Shown here in pieces: positions 1 to 4,540 of a stretch of DNA of 5,766 nucleotides (position 1 is its first letter; each line of letters begins with the position of its first letter). The DNA comes from Nanobdellota archaeon (GTDB lineage: Archaea; Nanobdellota; Nanobdellia; Woesearchaeales; UBA12501). The notes beneath the pieces are model-generated. The model saw nothing but the letters and a program-made list of their open reading frames with translations, had not been told where the DNA came from and did no database searches. The position numbers and the translations under genes are program-made. The stretch covers positions 1 to 5,766 of the forward strand of contig JAHJCS010000201.1 of NCBI GenBank assembly GCA_018812465.1, written 5' to 3'.

Positions 1-2
1 TC

Positions 3-185
3 TTTGTGCATCTTGATGAAGCAGATAATGATAAGCATCTTCTTGAGATCACTCATGAACGGGTCTACAAGCACACAATGAATGCTATTGCTTTGCTGAA
101 CGGCAAAGATGCTCTGAGAAACAGTGCAGGCAAGGGAGTAAGGCAGGGTCATGCTGATGCAGGGCCTGTTATTGCAGCATACTAA
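3..185 (+). CDS. ribC: Archaeal-type riboflavin synthase RibC, C-terminal end (partial)
   Basis: Last step of riboflavin synthesis: two 6,7-dimethyl-8-ribityllumazine molecules are dismutated to riboflavin and the RibH pyrimidine substrate. Only the final 60 residues are in the window; the start lies upstream. The frame opens with FVHLDEADNDK and ends with AGKGVRQGHADAGP followed by a few residues and TAA. From memory this matches the end of the Methanocaldococcus riboflavin synthase (MJ1184), which has FVHEDEAKDD and AGKGLRQGFEDAGP in the same places. That family is a distant relative of lumazine synthase and unrelated to the bacterial two-domain RibE. A complete family member is about 155 residues, so roughly 95 are missing. 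ribH follows after 36 bases on the same strand, which supports the assignment. The match is by recall, not by a search. Confidence 0.85.
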   Translation, partial: FVHLDEADNDKHLLEITHERVYKHTMNAIALLNGKDALRNSAGKGVRQGHADAGPVIAAY

Positions 186-192
186 CAAAAGA

Positions 193-202
193 TTTTTATT
201 TA
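193..202 (+). promoter_or_regulatory. Weak TATA-like stretch before ribH
   Basis: The 36-base gap between ribC and ribH contains TTTTTATTTA. Its distance to the ribH ATG at 222 (about 25 bases) is that of an archaeal TATA box to a start site, so ribH could have its own transcript. A good ribosome binding site lies between it and the ATG, which argues instead for read-through from ribC. The T-run could also be a weak termination signal. Undecided. Confidence 0.25.
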
Positions 203-203
203 A

Positions 204-215
204 GAGGTGATGGAG
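204..215 (+). promoter_or_regulatory. Ribosome binding site of ribH, decides the start
   Basis: GAGGTGATGGAG carries two Shine-Dalgarno cores, GAGGTGA (204-210) and GGAG (212-215). They lie 11 and 6 bases before ATG 222. The in-frame GTG at 207 and ATG at 210 fall inside this site, so they are unlikely starts and ATG 222 is preferred. Confidence 0.7.
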
Positions 216-221
216 AACAAA

Positions 222-632
222 ATGAACGAGAAAATAGGTATTGTTGTTTCGGATTTCAATGCAGATGTGACACATCTCATGGCAAAGATCGCTGAAGAGC
301 ATGCTTCATTCCTTGGAGCAAAAGTCACAAAGACAATCAGGGTTCCAGGAGCATTTGATATGCCTCTTGCGATCAAGATATTGCTTGAGAAGAAGGACAT
401 TGATGGTGTAGTGACTCTTGGCGCTGTGATTGAAGGTGACACAGACCATGACAATATTGTAGCAAACAATGCTGCAAGGAAGATGGCTGATCTTTCAGTG
501 CAGTATGGCAAGCCAGTATCTCTTGGAGTCACAGGGCCAAAAATAAGCCATGCAGGAGCTGTTGACAGGATTGATGAGTATTCAAAGAGATCTGTTGAGT
601 CCTGCCTGAAGATGATAAGAAGATTGGCATGA
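222..632 (+). CDS. ribH: 6,7-dimethyl-8-ribityllumazine synthase RibH, archaeal type
   Basis: Condenses 5-amino-6-ribitylamino-uracil with 3,4-dihydroxy-2-butanone 4-phosphate to give the lumazine that RibC uses. The 136-residue protein (from ATG 222) fits the usual length of the archaeal enzyme. Visible family marks: SDFN (10-13), VPGAFDMPLA (41-50, substrate-binding loop), GAVIEGDTDHDNIV (67-80) containing the conserved catalytic-type His76 and phosphate-loop residues, GVTGP (102-106) and Arg116. The blocks AEEHASFLGA, VPGAFDMPLA and NNAARKMADL closely recall M. jannaschii MJ0303, so this is the archaeal branch. In this family the subunits assemble into pentamers or capsid-like shells in the cytoplasm. 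The stop is 4 bases before the ribD start, indicating co-translation. The frame can be extended upstream to GTG 207, which would add five residues, but that overlaps the ribosome binding site. Confidence 0.93.
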   Translation: MNEKIGIVVSDFNADVTHLMAKIAEEHASFLGAKVTKTIRVPGAFDMPLAIKILLEKKDIDGVVTLGAVIEGDTDHDNIVANNAARKMADLSVQYGKPVSLGVTGPKISHAGAVDRIDEYSKRSVESCLKMIRRLA

Positions 633-636
633 TAAA

Positions 637-843
637 ATGAAAAAAGAGGAAAAACATGAAAAATTCATGCAGATGGCTTTAGAATTAGCCAGAAAAGCAG
701 AGGGTCGTACCTCTCCTAATCCATTAGTCGGTTCTGTTATTGTAAAGGATGGAAAGATAATCGGAAAGGGTTTCATTCAGCAGTTGATATGCCTCATGCA
801 GAGATTGCTGCAATGGACTCTGTCAAAGACAAGAATCTTCTGA
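637..843 (+). CDS. ribD: RibD N-terminal part, before the frame break
   Basis: This frame encodes the first 46 residues of RibD, ending in SPNPLVGSVIVKDGKIIGKGF. That is the first helix and strands of the pyrimidine deaminase fold, with the family's NPxVG motif. After base 774 the frame leaves homology, and the next 22 residues (from IQQLICL) resemble nothing before TGA at 841-843. The homologous sequence continues in the -1 frame as [10 protein letters not shown]. Joining 637-774 to 774-1730 gives a normal 364-residue RibD, close to the E. coli length of 367. The ATG lies 4 bases after the ribH stop, with no strong ribosome binding site, so translation is probably coupled. Alone, this 68-residue product lacks every zinc ligand and cannot be active. 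The break may be a missing T in the T-run 771-773, a recent mutation, or programmed frameshifting. Confidence 0.8.
   Translation: MKKEEKHEKFMQMALELARKAEGRTSPNPLVGSVIVKDGKIIGKGFIQQLICLMQRLLQWTLSKTRIF
768..810 (+). other. Candidate -1 frameshift site with downstream stem in ribD
   Basis: Bases 768-774 are GGGTTTC and are read in the upstream frame as G GGT TTC, the X XXY YYZ pattern of -1 slippery heptamers. Slipping back one base re-pairs as GGG TTT, and the next codon is CAT, giving KGFH and exactly the expected RibD sequence. Three bases later, 778-784 (CAGCAGT) can pair with 804-810 (ATTGCTG): six Watson-Crick pairs and one G-T pair, with a 19-base loop that could hold a further 3-bp stem (790-792 with 798-800). 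A 3-base spacer is shorter than the usual 5-9. An AGGA at 746-749 is a poor upstream Shine-Dalgarno-like stimulator. The heptamer and its register are seen directly; function is inference, and a one-base sequence error explains the frame change equally well. Confidence 0.35.
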
Positions 844-1730
844 AAGGCGCTACTGTGTATGTAAATCTTGAACCCTGCTGTCATTATGGGAGGACAGGAC
901 CTTGTACAAAAGAGTTGATAGCTGCAGGAATAGGGGAGGTTTATGCTGCAATGCTTGATCCTAATCCCAAGAACAATGGAAGTGGCGCTGAAGAGCTCAG
1001 AAAAGCAGGGATCAAGGTCAATATAGGAATCAATAGGGATAAAGCAAAAAAGATGAATGAGGCTTTCTGCAAGTATATAACAACAAAGAAATCATTTGTT
1101 ATCATGAAGACTGCTATGAGCCTTGATGGCAAGACTGCAACAAAGACTGGCCAGTCAAAATGGATATCCTCTGAACAGAGCAGGAGATATGTCCATGAGC
1201 TGAGGCACAAGGTAGATGCAGTCATGGTAGGTATCAATACTGTGTTAAATGACAATCCAAGGCTTACAACCAGGATCAAAAACGGAAAGAACCCTATAAA
1301 GATAATTCTGGACAGCAAACTGAGGATACCTCTTGATGCAAGGATATTTGAGCAGGGAGATGTCCTTGTTGCGACAACACCATCTTATGACCGAAAAAAG
1401 AAAGTTGCTCTTGAGAAAAAAGGGGTTGGCGTTATTGTTGTGAGAAAGAACACAAAAAGAGTGGATCTTACAGAATTGATGAAAGAGCTTGCTCTGAGAG
1501 ATATCATACATATCATGATTGAAGGAGGATCAGAAGTGAATGCTTCAGCATTAAAAGCTGGCATAGTGGACAAGATGATATACTTTATATCCCCTAAGAT
1601 TATCGGAGGAGTGGATGCAAAGCCTGCAATCGGAGGAAGCGGAATAAGATATATGGAAGAAGCGCTCAATCTTAAAGATGTACAGATAAAGCAGTTAGGA
1701 CCCGACATTGTGATGGAGGGTTACTTATGA
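789..1730 (+). CDS. ribD: RibD bifunctional deaminase/reductase, main part after the frame break
   Basis: Two steps after GTP cyclohydrolase II: zinc-dependent deamination of the diaminopyrimidine, then NADPH-dependent reduction of its ribosyl side chain to ribityl. Homology in this frame begins at 774. ATG 789 is only the first Met and has no visible ribosome binding site, so independent initiation is doubtful. Zinc-site residues are all present: PHAE (His54 and Glu56, counting in the joined 364-residue protein) and [12 protein letters not shown] (Cys81 and Cys90). The reductase domain follows from about residue 150, with [53 protein letters not shown] and ISPKIIGG. Fusion of both domains is the usual bacterial arrangement; many archaea use a separate reductase first. 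The stop overlaps the ribA start (ATGA). Apart from the one break, the coding sequence is uninterrupted with intact motifs, so it does not look decayed. Confidence 0.9.
   Translation: MPHAEIAAMDSVKDKNLLKGATVYVNLEPCCHYGRTGPCTKELIAAGIGEVYAAMLDPNPKNNGSGAEELRKAGIKVNIGINRDKAKKMNEAFCKYITTKKSFVIMKTAMSLDGKTATKTGQSKWISSEQSRRYVHELRHKVDAVMVGINTVLNDNPRLTTRIKNGKNPIKIILDSKLRIPLDARIFEQGDVLVATTPSYDRKKKVALEKKGVGVIVVRKNTKRVDLTELMKELALRDIIHIMIEGGSEVNASALKAGIVDKMIYFISPKIIGGVDAKPAIGGSGIRYMEEALNLKDVQIKQLGPDIVMEGYL
1715..1720 (+). promoter_or_regulatory. Ribosome binding site of ribA inside ribD
   Basis: GGAGGG lies 6-7 bases before ATG 1727, within the last codons of ribD. Together with the ATGA overlap it fixes the ribA start and suggests both new initiation and translational coupling. 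Confidence 0.75.
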
Positions 1731-2302
1731 ATATCAAGAAAGGAGAGGATCTAAGGTTCCCTACTGAGTTCGGAGAATTCAAGCTTATACCTTATCTTGA
1801 CAAGCTTAATGAGAGATGCCATGTTGCTCTTGTTCTTGGAGATCCTGATGAGAATGCTCTTGTGAGGATACACTCTGAATGCCTGACTGGAGATGCATTG
1901 TTCTCTATGAGATGTGACTGCGGAAATCAGATCAAGAAGGCAATGCAGGCAATATCCTCAGAAGGTTCTGGAGTAATAATATATCTAAGGCAGGAAGGAA
2001 GAGGGATTGGATTATGGAACAAACTGAAGGCATATTCCTTGCAGGAGAAAGGCCTTGACACAGTAGAGGCAAATCATGAACTAGGATTCAAGGCTGATGA
2101 GAGGAACTATGATGTCGCAGTGCATATACTAAAGGACATTGGTTTAAGAAAGATAAGATTATTGACAAATAATCCTGAGAAGATAAAAGGCCTGAATGGA
2201 TCAATCCAGGTGAGTGAGAGAGTGCCATTGAAGGCTCCACTGAACCCTCATAATGAGAAGTACATGCAGACAAAGAAAGACAAGATGGGGCATGAGGTTT
2301 AG
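1727..2302 (+). CDS. ribA: GTP cyclohydrolase II RibA (monofunctional)
   Basis: First committed step of riboflavin synthesis: GTP is opened with loss of formate and pyrophosphate to give the diaminopyrimidine used by RibD. At 191 residues it is close to E. coli RibA (196) and has no fused DHBP synthase domain. Key residues are visible: [20 protein letters not shown] with zinc ligands Cys52, Cys63 and Cys65; RQEGRGIGL (88-96), the GTP-binding and catalytic motif; NKLKAYSLQ with the conserved Tyr103; LLTNNPEK (145-152); and the typical C-terminal KMGHEV. The protein therefore looks complete and active. Many archaea start this pathway with GTP cyclohydrolase III (ArfA) and the ArfB hydrolase; a bacterial-type RibA next to fused RibD suggests the early pathway was acquired or retained as a pair. 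It is probably the last gene of the ribC-ribH-ribD-ribA transcript. Confidence 0.95.
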   Translation: MNIKKGEDLRFPTEFGEFKLIPYLDKLNERCHVALVLGDPDENALVRIHSECLTGDALFSMRCDCGNQIKKAMQAISSEGSGVIIYLRQEGRGIGLWNKLKAYSLQEKGLDTVEANHELGFKADERNYDVAVHILKDIGLRKIRLLTNNPEKIKGLNGSIQVSERVPLKAPLNPHNEKYMQTKKDKMGHEV

Positions 2303-2305
2303 AAA

Positions 2306-2315
2306 TATTTAAAAA
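2306..2315 (+). promoter_or_regulatory. TATA box of ribL, probably leaderless
   Basis: TATTTAAAAA begins 4 bases after the ribA stop. Its centre is about 27 bases before the ribL ATG at 2338, the usual archaeal TATA-to-start distance, so the transcript probably begins at or just before the ATG. There is no ribosome binding site in the 35-base gap, which fits a leaderless message. Confidence 0.65.
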
Positions 2316-2320
2316 CACAA

Positions 2321-2332
2321 TTCTTTCTTTTT
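2321..2332 (+). terminator. Possible T-rich terminator of the ribC-ribA transcript
   Basis: TTCTTTCTTTTT is a pyrimidine tract with four- and five-base T-runs in the ribA-ribL gap. Archaeal RNA polymerase can terminate on such tracts without a hairpin. It also sits in the ribL promoter just before the expected start, so it may serve there instead. No stem-loop is visible. Confidence 0.3.
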
Positions 2333-2337
2333 ATCAT

Positions 2338-2769
2338 ATGGTTATTAAACACATCAAAACAGCAGTTGTCTTTGGTACATTTGACATAATCCATGAAGGC
2401 CACTTGAACTTCTTTAAGCAGGCAAAGAAAGCAGCTGGCTCAGGTTCAAGGCTTGTGGTTGTTGTCGCAAGGGATTCTAATGTTATAAAAGAGAAGGGCA
2501 GGCCTGCTCATGATGAGAAGACCAGGCTTTCTGCTGTGAAAAAGCTTGATATTGTGGATGAGGCAATGCTTGGAAGCGAGATTATTGATTTCAGCATAAT
2601 AAACAGCATCAGGCCAGACATCATAGCTCTAGGTTATGACCAGGCTCTTCCACAAGGATTTGATACTTACATAAAAGACAAGAAGATAAATGTTGTCAGG
2701 CTAAAACCTTATAATCCTGAGAAGTTCAAGAGCTCTATTTTGAAAAATAATCCAAAGCCCTCTTCCTGA
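2338..2769 (+). CDS. ribL: FAD synthetase RibL, archaeal nucleotidyltransferase
   Basis: Transfers AMP from ATP (CTP in some relatives) to FMN to make FAD. The 143-residue protein is a single-domain nucleotidyltransferase of the cytidylyltransferase-like fold: GTFDIIHEGH with the HxGH motif (13-22), VVARDSNV and KGRPAHDEKTR (40-63), LGYDQ (98-102) and a KSSIL end motif (131-135) near the nucleotide site. Length and the LGYDQ block fit archaeal RibL (MJ1179, about 150 residues). A glycerol-3-phosphate cytidylyltransferase relative is the main alternative, but the riboflavin neighbours favour RibL. I recall that the Methanocaldococcus enzyme has conserved C-terminal cysteines affecting activity; this protein contains no cysteine. 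It has its own promoter although it follows ribA by only 35 bases. Its last 35 bases overlap the end of the convergent gene on the opposite strand. Confidence 0.88.
   Translation: MVIKHIKTAVVFGTFDIIHEGHLNFFKQAKKAAGSGSRLVVVVARDSNVIKEKGRPAHDEKTRLSAVKKLDIVDEAMLGSEIIDFSIINSIRPDIIALGYDQALPQGFDTYIKDKKINVVRLKPYNPEKFKSSILKNNPKPSS
2735..2769. other. Convergent 3' overlap with T-tracts on both strands
   Basis: ribL (+) and the regulator-like gene (-) share 35 bases of coding end, so their transcripts are complementary at the 3' ends. Within it, TTTTGAAAAATAAT (2738-2751) gives a T4 run on the + strand and a T5 run on the - strand. These could act as a bidirectional terminator, but each would stop transcription inside or right at the end of coding sequence, so this is weak. 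Confidence 0.4.
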
Positions 2770-3568
2770 GGCTCTCTGCTACCTGCTTGTTCTTTATGAT
2801 CACTATCTCTGTCTTTGTCTGGGCGCATAGGACCTTATAGAATTCAGAATAGTCAAGGCTTTTCTCGTCATTCACTGTCTTTGTGAACTCGATGTTCCAC
2901 TCAAGATGCTTAGGATCCCAGAAATTGTTGATGATATAATCACCAGCAACTATGACCTCACAATTAGATACAATATCCTTCACTCCTAGTTTCACTTTAG
3001 CACCTGCCTTTTCCCAGTGACGTTTCATTATCTCATCATATTCTAAATCTTCGCAGGAAGTGGCATACACACCTCTTTTGTTTATTATCTCTTTGAACAT
3101 CCTGAATTGCTTATGGCTTAATGGAAGGACAGTCCACATAAAATGGAAATTGAATATCACAGGACCTTCATCTTTTTTGAATCTCTTGTTGAAATAATGT
3201 GCAAAATCAAGAGCAAAATATCCCATCTCCATATCACTGTTCACAGTGAAGCTCACTGTCTTGTCTGAATCAAGCCTGGAGAATATATCTTTCAGGGAGT
3301 CAGGCTCTTTTTCAAGGCTGTTTATGAATTCTCTTGTCTTTGATATCCATTTTGGGTCTATGCTGAATTGGCTGTCTTCGCATCTTAGAACTCCATTCTC
3401 CTGCATCTTTTTTAGGGCCTTATGTGCTGCCTGATAACTTATCGGAGCCCCATTCTCCTTTAGCTTGCTGTGGATCTTTTTGGCATTCAAAGCCCCATTC
3501 TCATCAAGAATCCTGATTATCCTTATCTTTGTATCATTTCCTTCTGCAATCAAGGGATCAATCTTCAT
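2735..3568 (-). CDS. Winged-helix-type putative regulator B, paralogue of the adjacent gene
   Basis: I do not recognise a named family. Residues 10-75 look like a winged helix-turn-helix: a helix with NDTKIRIIRILDENG, then LNAKKIHSKLKENG, then the probable recognition helix ISYQAAHKALKKMQENGVL, and a short wing with FSIDPKW. Residues 76-277 form a second domain with no signal peptide or membrane segment. Its best conserved part is EYDEIMKRHWEKAG (176-189), KDIVSNCEVI (197-206) and GDYIINNFWDPKHLE (209-223), an alternation of strands and helices suggesting a ligand-binding or dimerisation domain. A DNA-binding regulator sensing an unknown signal is the most reasonable reading. The ATG overlaps the stop of the upstream paralogue by 4 bases (ATGA); only a weak AGGG lies upstream, so translation is likely coupled. 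The 3' end overlaps ribL. Confidence 0.7.
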   Translation of the reverse strand: MKIDPLIAEGNDTKIRIIRILDENGALNAKKIHSKLKENGAPISYQAAHKALKKMQENGVLRCEDSQFSIDPKWISKTREFINSLEKEPDSLKDIFSRLDSDKTVSFTVNSDMEMGYFALDFAHYFNKRFKKDEGPVIFNFHFMWTVLPLSHKQFRMFKEIINKRGVYATSCEDLEYDEIMKRHWEKAGAKVKLGVKDIVSNCEVIVAGDYIINNFWDPKHLEWNIEFTKTVNDEKSLDYSEFYKVLCAQTKTEIVIIKNKQVAESLRKRALDYFSK

Positions 3569-4398
3569 TTTCTGAAATGCCCTAAAGTCTTATTTCTTAT
3601 GCTCTCAGCAGCCTCTTTGTTCTTCATTATCACAAAGTCTATCTTGACTGGTTTGCAGATCAGCTCATAAAGCTCATTATAATTCAGGTCGCTCTCCTTC
3701 TTTATCTGTTTTGTAGAATTGACTGCTTCTTCTAAGTGATCAGGATCCCAATATATATTTATTATATAATCTCCTATGCATATCACATCACAGTTTGACA
3801 CAGCATCTTTGATGCCTATATCAACCTTGCCTCCTGCATCCTCCCAGTGCCTCTTCATTATCTTGTCATACTCTTTGCCTTCTCTGGCCATTATATAGAC
3901 TCCATGTCTTTTTATGAGACTTTTAAGTATGACAAATTGTTCGTCACTCAGAGGCAGGATTGTCCACACAAAGTGCATGTTCATTATCAAAGGGCCATTC
4001 CCTCCTGTCTCACTGTAATGCTCCATAAAATCAAGGACAAAATAACCCATCTCTGCTTCATTCCTCACATCGAAGCTGACTATCTTATTCTGGTCCAGTT
4101 TTGTGAAGACTTCAATCATCTTTGAAGGGGTCTTCTCAAGGTCACTGACAAAATTCTTCATCTTAGACACCCAGGAATCATTGATCAGATATTCCTTGTC
4201 TATATAATCAAGAACCTTGTCATCATACATCTTCTTGAGAGCCTTATGGCAGGCCTGGTAAGTTATTGATATAGCAAAATCCTTCTTGAGAAGGTTGAAT
4301 ATCTTCTTTGCATTAAGAGATTTATATCTGTTCAGAATATGTATTATGGCCAGCTTGGTGTTGCTGTCCCCCCCACCCACAAAAGGACTGATTACCAT
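3565..4398 (-). CDS. Winged-helix-type putative regulator A, first gene of the paralogous pair
   Basis: Also 277 residues, and alignable with its neighbour over the whole length without a net gap from about residue 135 on; by eye around half the positions are the same. The N-terminal winged-helix region is residues 11-75, with LNAKKIFNLLKKD, ITYQACHKALKKMYDDKVL as probable recognition helix, and YLINDSW. The second domain has HFVWTILPLS (142-151), EYDKIMKRHWEDAGGKV (176-192), KDAVSNCDVI (197-206) and GDYIINIYWDPDHLE (209-223). His184, Trp185, Asn202, Cys203, Asp210 and Trp217 are shared by both proteins and may line a pocket. The start is fixed by a TATA box about 26 bases upstream and no ribosome binding site, so a leaderless message. 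The pair may form heterodimers and may regulate their own divergent promoter region; both are inference. Confidence 0.7.
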   Translation of the reverse strand: MVISPFVGGGDSNTKLAIIHILNRYKSLNAKKIFNLLKKDFAISITYQACHKALKKMYDDKVLDYIDKEYLINDSWVSKMKNFVSDLEKTPSKMIEVFTKLDQNKIVSFDVRNEAEMGYFVLDFMEHYSETGGNGPLIMNMHFVWTILPLSDEQFVILKSLIKRHGVYIMAREGKEYDKIMKRHWEDAGGKVDIGIKDAVSNCDVICIGDYIINIYWDPDHLEEAVNSTKQIKKESDLNYNELYELICKPVKIDFVIMKNKEAAESIRNKTLGHFRK

Positions 4399-4403
4399 AT
4401 CCC

Positions 4404-4427
4404 ATATATAATAAACAGGATATATAA
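4404..4427. repeat. Direct repeat ATATATAA in the regulator promoter
   Basis: ATATATAA occurs at 4404-4411 and again at 4420-4427, 16 bases start to start. The distal copy is part of the TATA box; the proximal one covers the expected transcription start of the minus-strand pair. It could be a repeated operator site, or simply AT-rich promoter sequence. Confidence 0.3.
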
Positions 4428-4428
4428 A
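4421..4428 (-). promoter_or_regulatory. TATA box of the regulator pair, leaderless
   Basis: On the minus strand this reads TTTATATA, preceded by purine-rich AAAAGG as a possible TFB recognition element. The centre is about 26 bases before the ATG at 4398, so the transcript should begin at the start codon. Confidence 0.65.
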
Positions 4429-4438
4429 CCTTTTGGTT
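4427..4438. repeat. Short inverted repeat AACC-TTTT-GGTT at the promoter
   Basis: Perfect 4-base arms around four T, overlapping the upstream edge of the TATA box and the possible TFB element of the minus-strand pair. The position would suit a repressor or activator site of the winged-helix proteins. The arms are short enough to occur by chance. Confidence 0.25.
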
Positions 4439-4501
4439 GATTTGTTAGAATGTGTTATAATAATCAGATGACTACTATAAAGTGAATAACAAGAAGAAAC
4501 A

Positions 4502-4511
4502 TTTATATAAT
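4502..4511 (+). promoter_or_regulatory. TATA box of the kinase-like gene
   Basis: TTTATATAAT, preceded by AAGAAAC as possible TFB element, predicts a start near 4533, about 8 bases before ATG 4541. AGGGGA at 4533-4538 resembles a ribosome binding site but lies only 2 bases from the ATG, too close to work normally, so initiation is probably that of a near-leaderless message. The box lies about 80 bases from the divergent TATA box at 4421-4428. Confidence 0.6.
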
Positions 4512-4540
4512 CTTAATCTCTCTTGATCTTTTAGGGGAAT

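Noticed and set aside
207..221. Upstream in-frame GTG (207) and ATG (210) as ribH starts
   Set aside because: They lie inside the GAGGTGATGGAG ribosome binding site, while ATG 222 is well spaced from it and matches the usual N-terminus before the SDFN motif.
200..532. Minus-strand 110-residue open frame opposite ribH
   Set aside because: It mirrors a well-conserved gene, has no recognisable domain, and has low-complexity Ser/Phe/Ile-rich composition typical of an antisense frame.
789..843. ATG 789 as an intended separate start giving a stand-alone reductase
   Set aside because: No ribosome binding site precedes it, it begins at the PHAE zinc motif in the middle of the deaminase fold, and the preceding -1 frame bases still encode homologous residues (HSAVD).
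941..1708. Several minus-strand open frames opposite ribD (941-1318, 1245-1511, 1385-1708)
   Set aside because: They overlap each other and the conserved reductase coding region, and show no domain, promoter or binding site of their own.
3847..4125. Plus-strand 92-residue open frame within regulator A
   Set aside because: It is antisense to conserved motifs shared by both paralogues and has no upstream signals.
2735..4398. Assigning the regulator pair to the TrmB sugar-sensing family
   Set aside because: The N-terminal winged helix is compatible, but I see none of the TrmB effector-domain motifs, so the name would be a guess.
4441..4500. Possible small RNA or further gene in the divergent intergenic region
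   Set aside because: Only AT-rich sequence with TATA-like fragments (for example around 4454-4462 and 4474-4482); no open frame, stable stem or terminator is visible.
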